Assembly (NCBI GenBank): GCA_036365145.1
Contig: JAEOAD010000015.1
Coordinates: 62,001-126,000 of the forward strand
Origin: Orientallactaga sibirica
Taxonomy: Eukaryota > Chordata > Mammalia > Rodentia > Dipodidae
Direction of reading: 5' to 3'
Length of the DNA: 64,000 nt
A model generated the notes under the pieces. That model ran no database searches, was not told the origin of the DNA, and worked only from the letters and a program-made list of their open reading frames with translations. Shown here one piece after another: positions 62,303 to 64,000 of this stretch. Each line of letters starts with the position of its first letter. The stretch's first letter is position 1. Both the position numbers and the translations under genes were made by a program.

Positions 62303-64000
62303 CGATCATCCATTTTTTAAGTAAAGATGAACACCTGCCTTATACAGTGGGGTCCTCAATTCCTTAGCTAACTGTAAACACCTGCATTGAACAGAGGGAT
62401 CATCCATTCCTTATATAACGGTAAACACCTGTTTTGAACAGAGGGACAATCTATTCCTCATGTAAAGATCAACACCTCCATTGCACAGAGGAATCATCCA
62501 TTCCTTAGGTACAGGTAAACACCTGCATTGACCAGAGGGATTATCCATTCCTTAGGTAAATGTAAACACCTACATTGCACAGAGGGATTATCCATTATTT
62601 ATGTAATTGCAATCCCCGGCATTGAACAGATGGATCTTCCATTTCTAAGATAACTGTCAACACCTGCATTGCAAAGAGGGATCATACCATTCCTTAGGTA
62701 AAGGTAAACACCTGAAGTGCATGGAGGGATCATACATTTCTTCGGTAAAGGTAAACAACTGAATGACACAGAGGGATCATCCATTCCTTAGGTAACTGTT
62801 AACACCTACATTGAACACAGGGATCATTCATCTTTAGATAACAGTAAACAACTGGTTTGAACAGAGGGCTCATTTATTCCTTAGGTAAAGATCAACACCT
62901 GCCTTGCACAGAGGGATTATCCATTCCTTATGTAATGGTAAACACCTAAATTGAACAGAGGGATCACCCATTCCTTAGATAATCGTAAACACCTTCATTG
63001 AACAGAGGGATCCTCCATTCCTTAGATAATGGTAAACACCTGCATTGAACAGAGGGATCATCAATTGCTTAGGTAAAGATCAACACCTGCATTGCACAGA
63101 AGGGTCATTCATTCCATAGGTAAAGGACGATGCCTGCATTGCACAGAGGGATCTTCCATTCATTAGGTAAAGATAAACACCTCCATTAACACAGAGGAAT
63201 CATCCTTTCCTAGGTAAAGGAAACACCAGCATTGAACATAGGTATCTTCTATACCTTTGGTAATAGTAAACACCTGCAATGCACAGAGGATTCATCCGAT
63301 TCCTTACATAAACGTAAACACATGCATAGAACAGAGGGATCATCCATTCCTTAGGTAAACACGTGTCTTGCCCAGAGGGATCATCCATTCCTTAAGTAAG
63401 AGGTGAAAACCTGCATTGCACAGAGGGATCATCCATTCCTTGTGTAAAGATCAACACCTGCATTGAATAGAGAGCATCCATTCCTTAGGAATAGATCAAC
63501 ATATGCCAGGACCAGAGGGATCATACATCTGTACCTTATGTAAAGGTAAACACCTGCATTGCACACAGCGAACATCAATTCCTTTGGGAAAGCTATACAC
63601 CTTCATTGAACAGAGGGATCTTCCATTTCTTAGGTAATAGTAAACATCTGCAAAGCACAGAGGGATCATCCATTCTTAGGTAAGGGTAAACACCTGCATT
63701 GCACAGAAGTATCATCTTTCTTTAGGTAAAGTAAACACTTGCGTTGAACAGGGAATCATCTATTCCTTAGGTAAAGACCAACACCTGCATTGCACAGCAG
63801 GATCATCCCATTCCTTAGGTAAAGTTAATCACCTGTATTGCACAGAGGAATCATCAAGTCCTCAGGTAAAGTAAATACATGCATTGCACAGAGGGATCAT
63901 CCATTCTTCAGGTAAAGGTAAACACCAGCATTTGACATAGGCATCTTCCATTCCTTAGGTAATAGTAAATACCTGCAATGCACAGAGGGATCATCCATTC
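62303..64000 (+). repeat. 47-bp satellite, main array, right tract
   Basis: The satellite resumes directly after the SINE and continues to the end of the window. Up to about 63190 it follows 29401-30300. From 63678 it follows 12198-12514. There is no gene. The array continues beyond the window. Confidence 0.96.

Larger units (their letters stand above)
59340..63190 (+). repeat. higher-order block Q, copy 2, with SINE and B1
   Basis: This is collinear with 27720-30300 at an offset of about 31,689 at its start and 32,902 after the SINE. The difference is explained partly by the B1 and its duplication (173 bases) and mostly by about 1 kb of extra monomers around 60150-61000. The order of variant monomers around the SINE is the same as in copy 1. 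Confidence 0.85.

Noticed and set aside
10131..64000. CRISPR array, because of regular short repeats
   Set aside because: The units are contiguous and similar throughout, with no constant-repeat and unique-spacer alternation, and the genome is mammalian with L1 and SINE elements.
10131..64000. Centromeric satellite with CENP-B boxes
   Set aside because: I looked for the CENP-B box pattern around the rare TTCG words and found none that fits (for example at 20616-20632). The unit is 47 bp, not a nucleosome-scale unit. A centromeric place cannot be excluded, but nothing in the sequence supports it.
10131..64000. Relation to human satellite II/III because of CATTCC words
   Set aside because: CATTCC occurs once per 47 bases within a different unit and is not tandemly repeated as (CATTCC)n. 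The similarity is limited to one hexamer.

Overview
This is vertebrate nuclear DNA, almost certainly from a rodent, with no host protein-coding gene that I can support. The clues are a long antisense LINE-1 with rodent-style 5' and 3' untranslated regions, 7SL-derived B1 elements, and tRNA-derived SINEs with CT-rich tails. The SINE and B1 variants resemble those I associate with jerboas (Dipodidae), but that species guess is from memory and weak.

The window is dominated by one satellite with a 47-bp unit (example monomer 25561-25607). It fills 1-760, a short inverted piece at about 9841-10130, and almost everything from 10131 to 64000, so the array runs off both ends. Division by unit length gives roughly 1,150 monomers. 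Typical units carry the words GTAAACACCTGCA, GAACAGAGGGATC or GCACAGAGGGATC, and ATTCCTTAGGTAAA.

A non-satellite island lies at about 761-9840. In order it holds an antisense tRNA-derived SINE (785-973), about 1.1 kb of unrecognised sequence with a TCC microsatellite (974-2066), a sense SINE (2067-2252), a truncated antisense SINE (2411-2512), an antisense B1 with target-site duplication (2529-2687), and an antisense LINE-1 (2701-9832). The LINE-1 keeps both ends but is dead: ORF1 has in-frame stops and a frameshift, ORF2 changes frame at least six times, and the ORF1/ORF2 boundary including the start of the endonuclease appears deleted.

The long array from 10131 is a mosaic of higher-order blocks. 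Diagnostic variant monomers recur in the same order at several places: for example 17531, 34467, 46081 and 54580 for one marker, and 19367, 36479, 49900 and 56643 for another. Block-scale duplication, nested tandem duplications of 3, 8 and about 37-39 monomers, and truncated-monomer junctions can all be read. A SINE sits at the same satellite position in two blocks (29166-29400 and 61891-62302). Only the second copy is split by a younger B1, which gives a relative order: SINE insertion, then block duplication, then B1 insertion.

The many short open frames over the satellite, mostly on the minus strand, follow from the 47-bp periodicity and are not annotated as genes.
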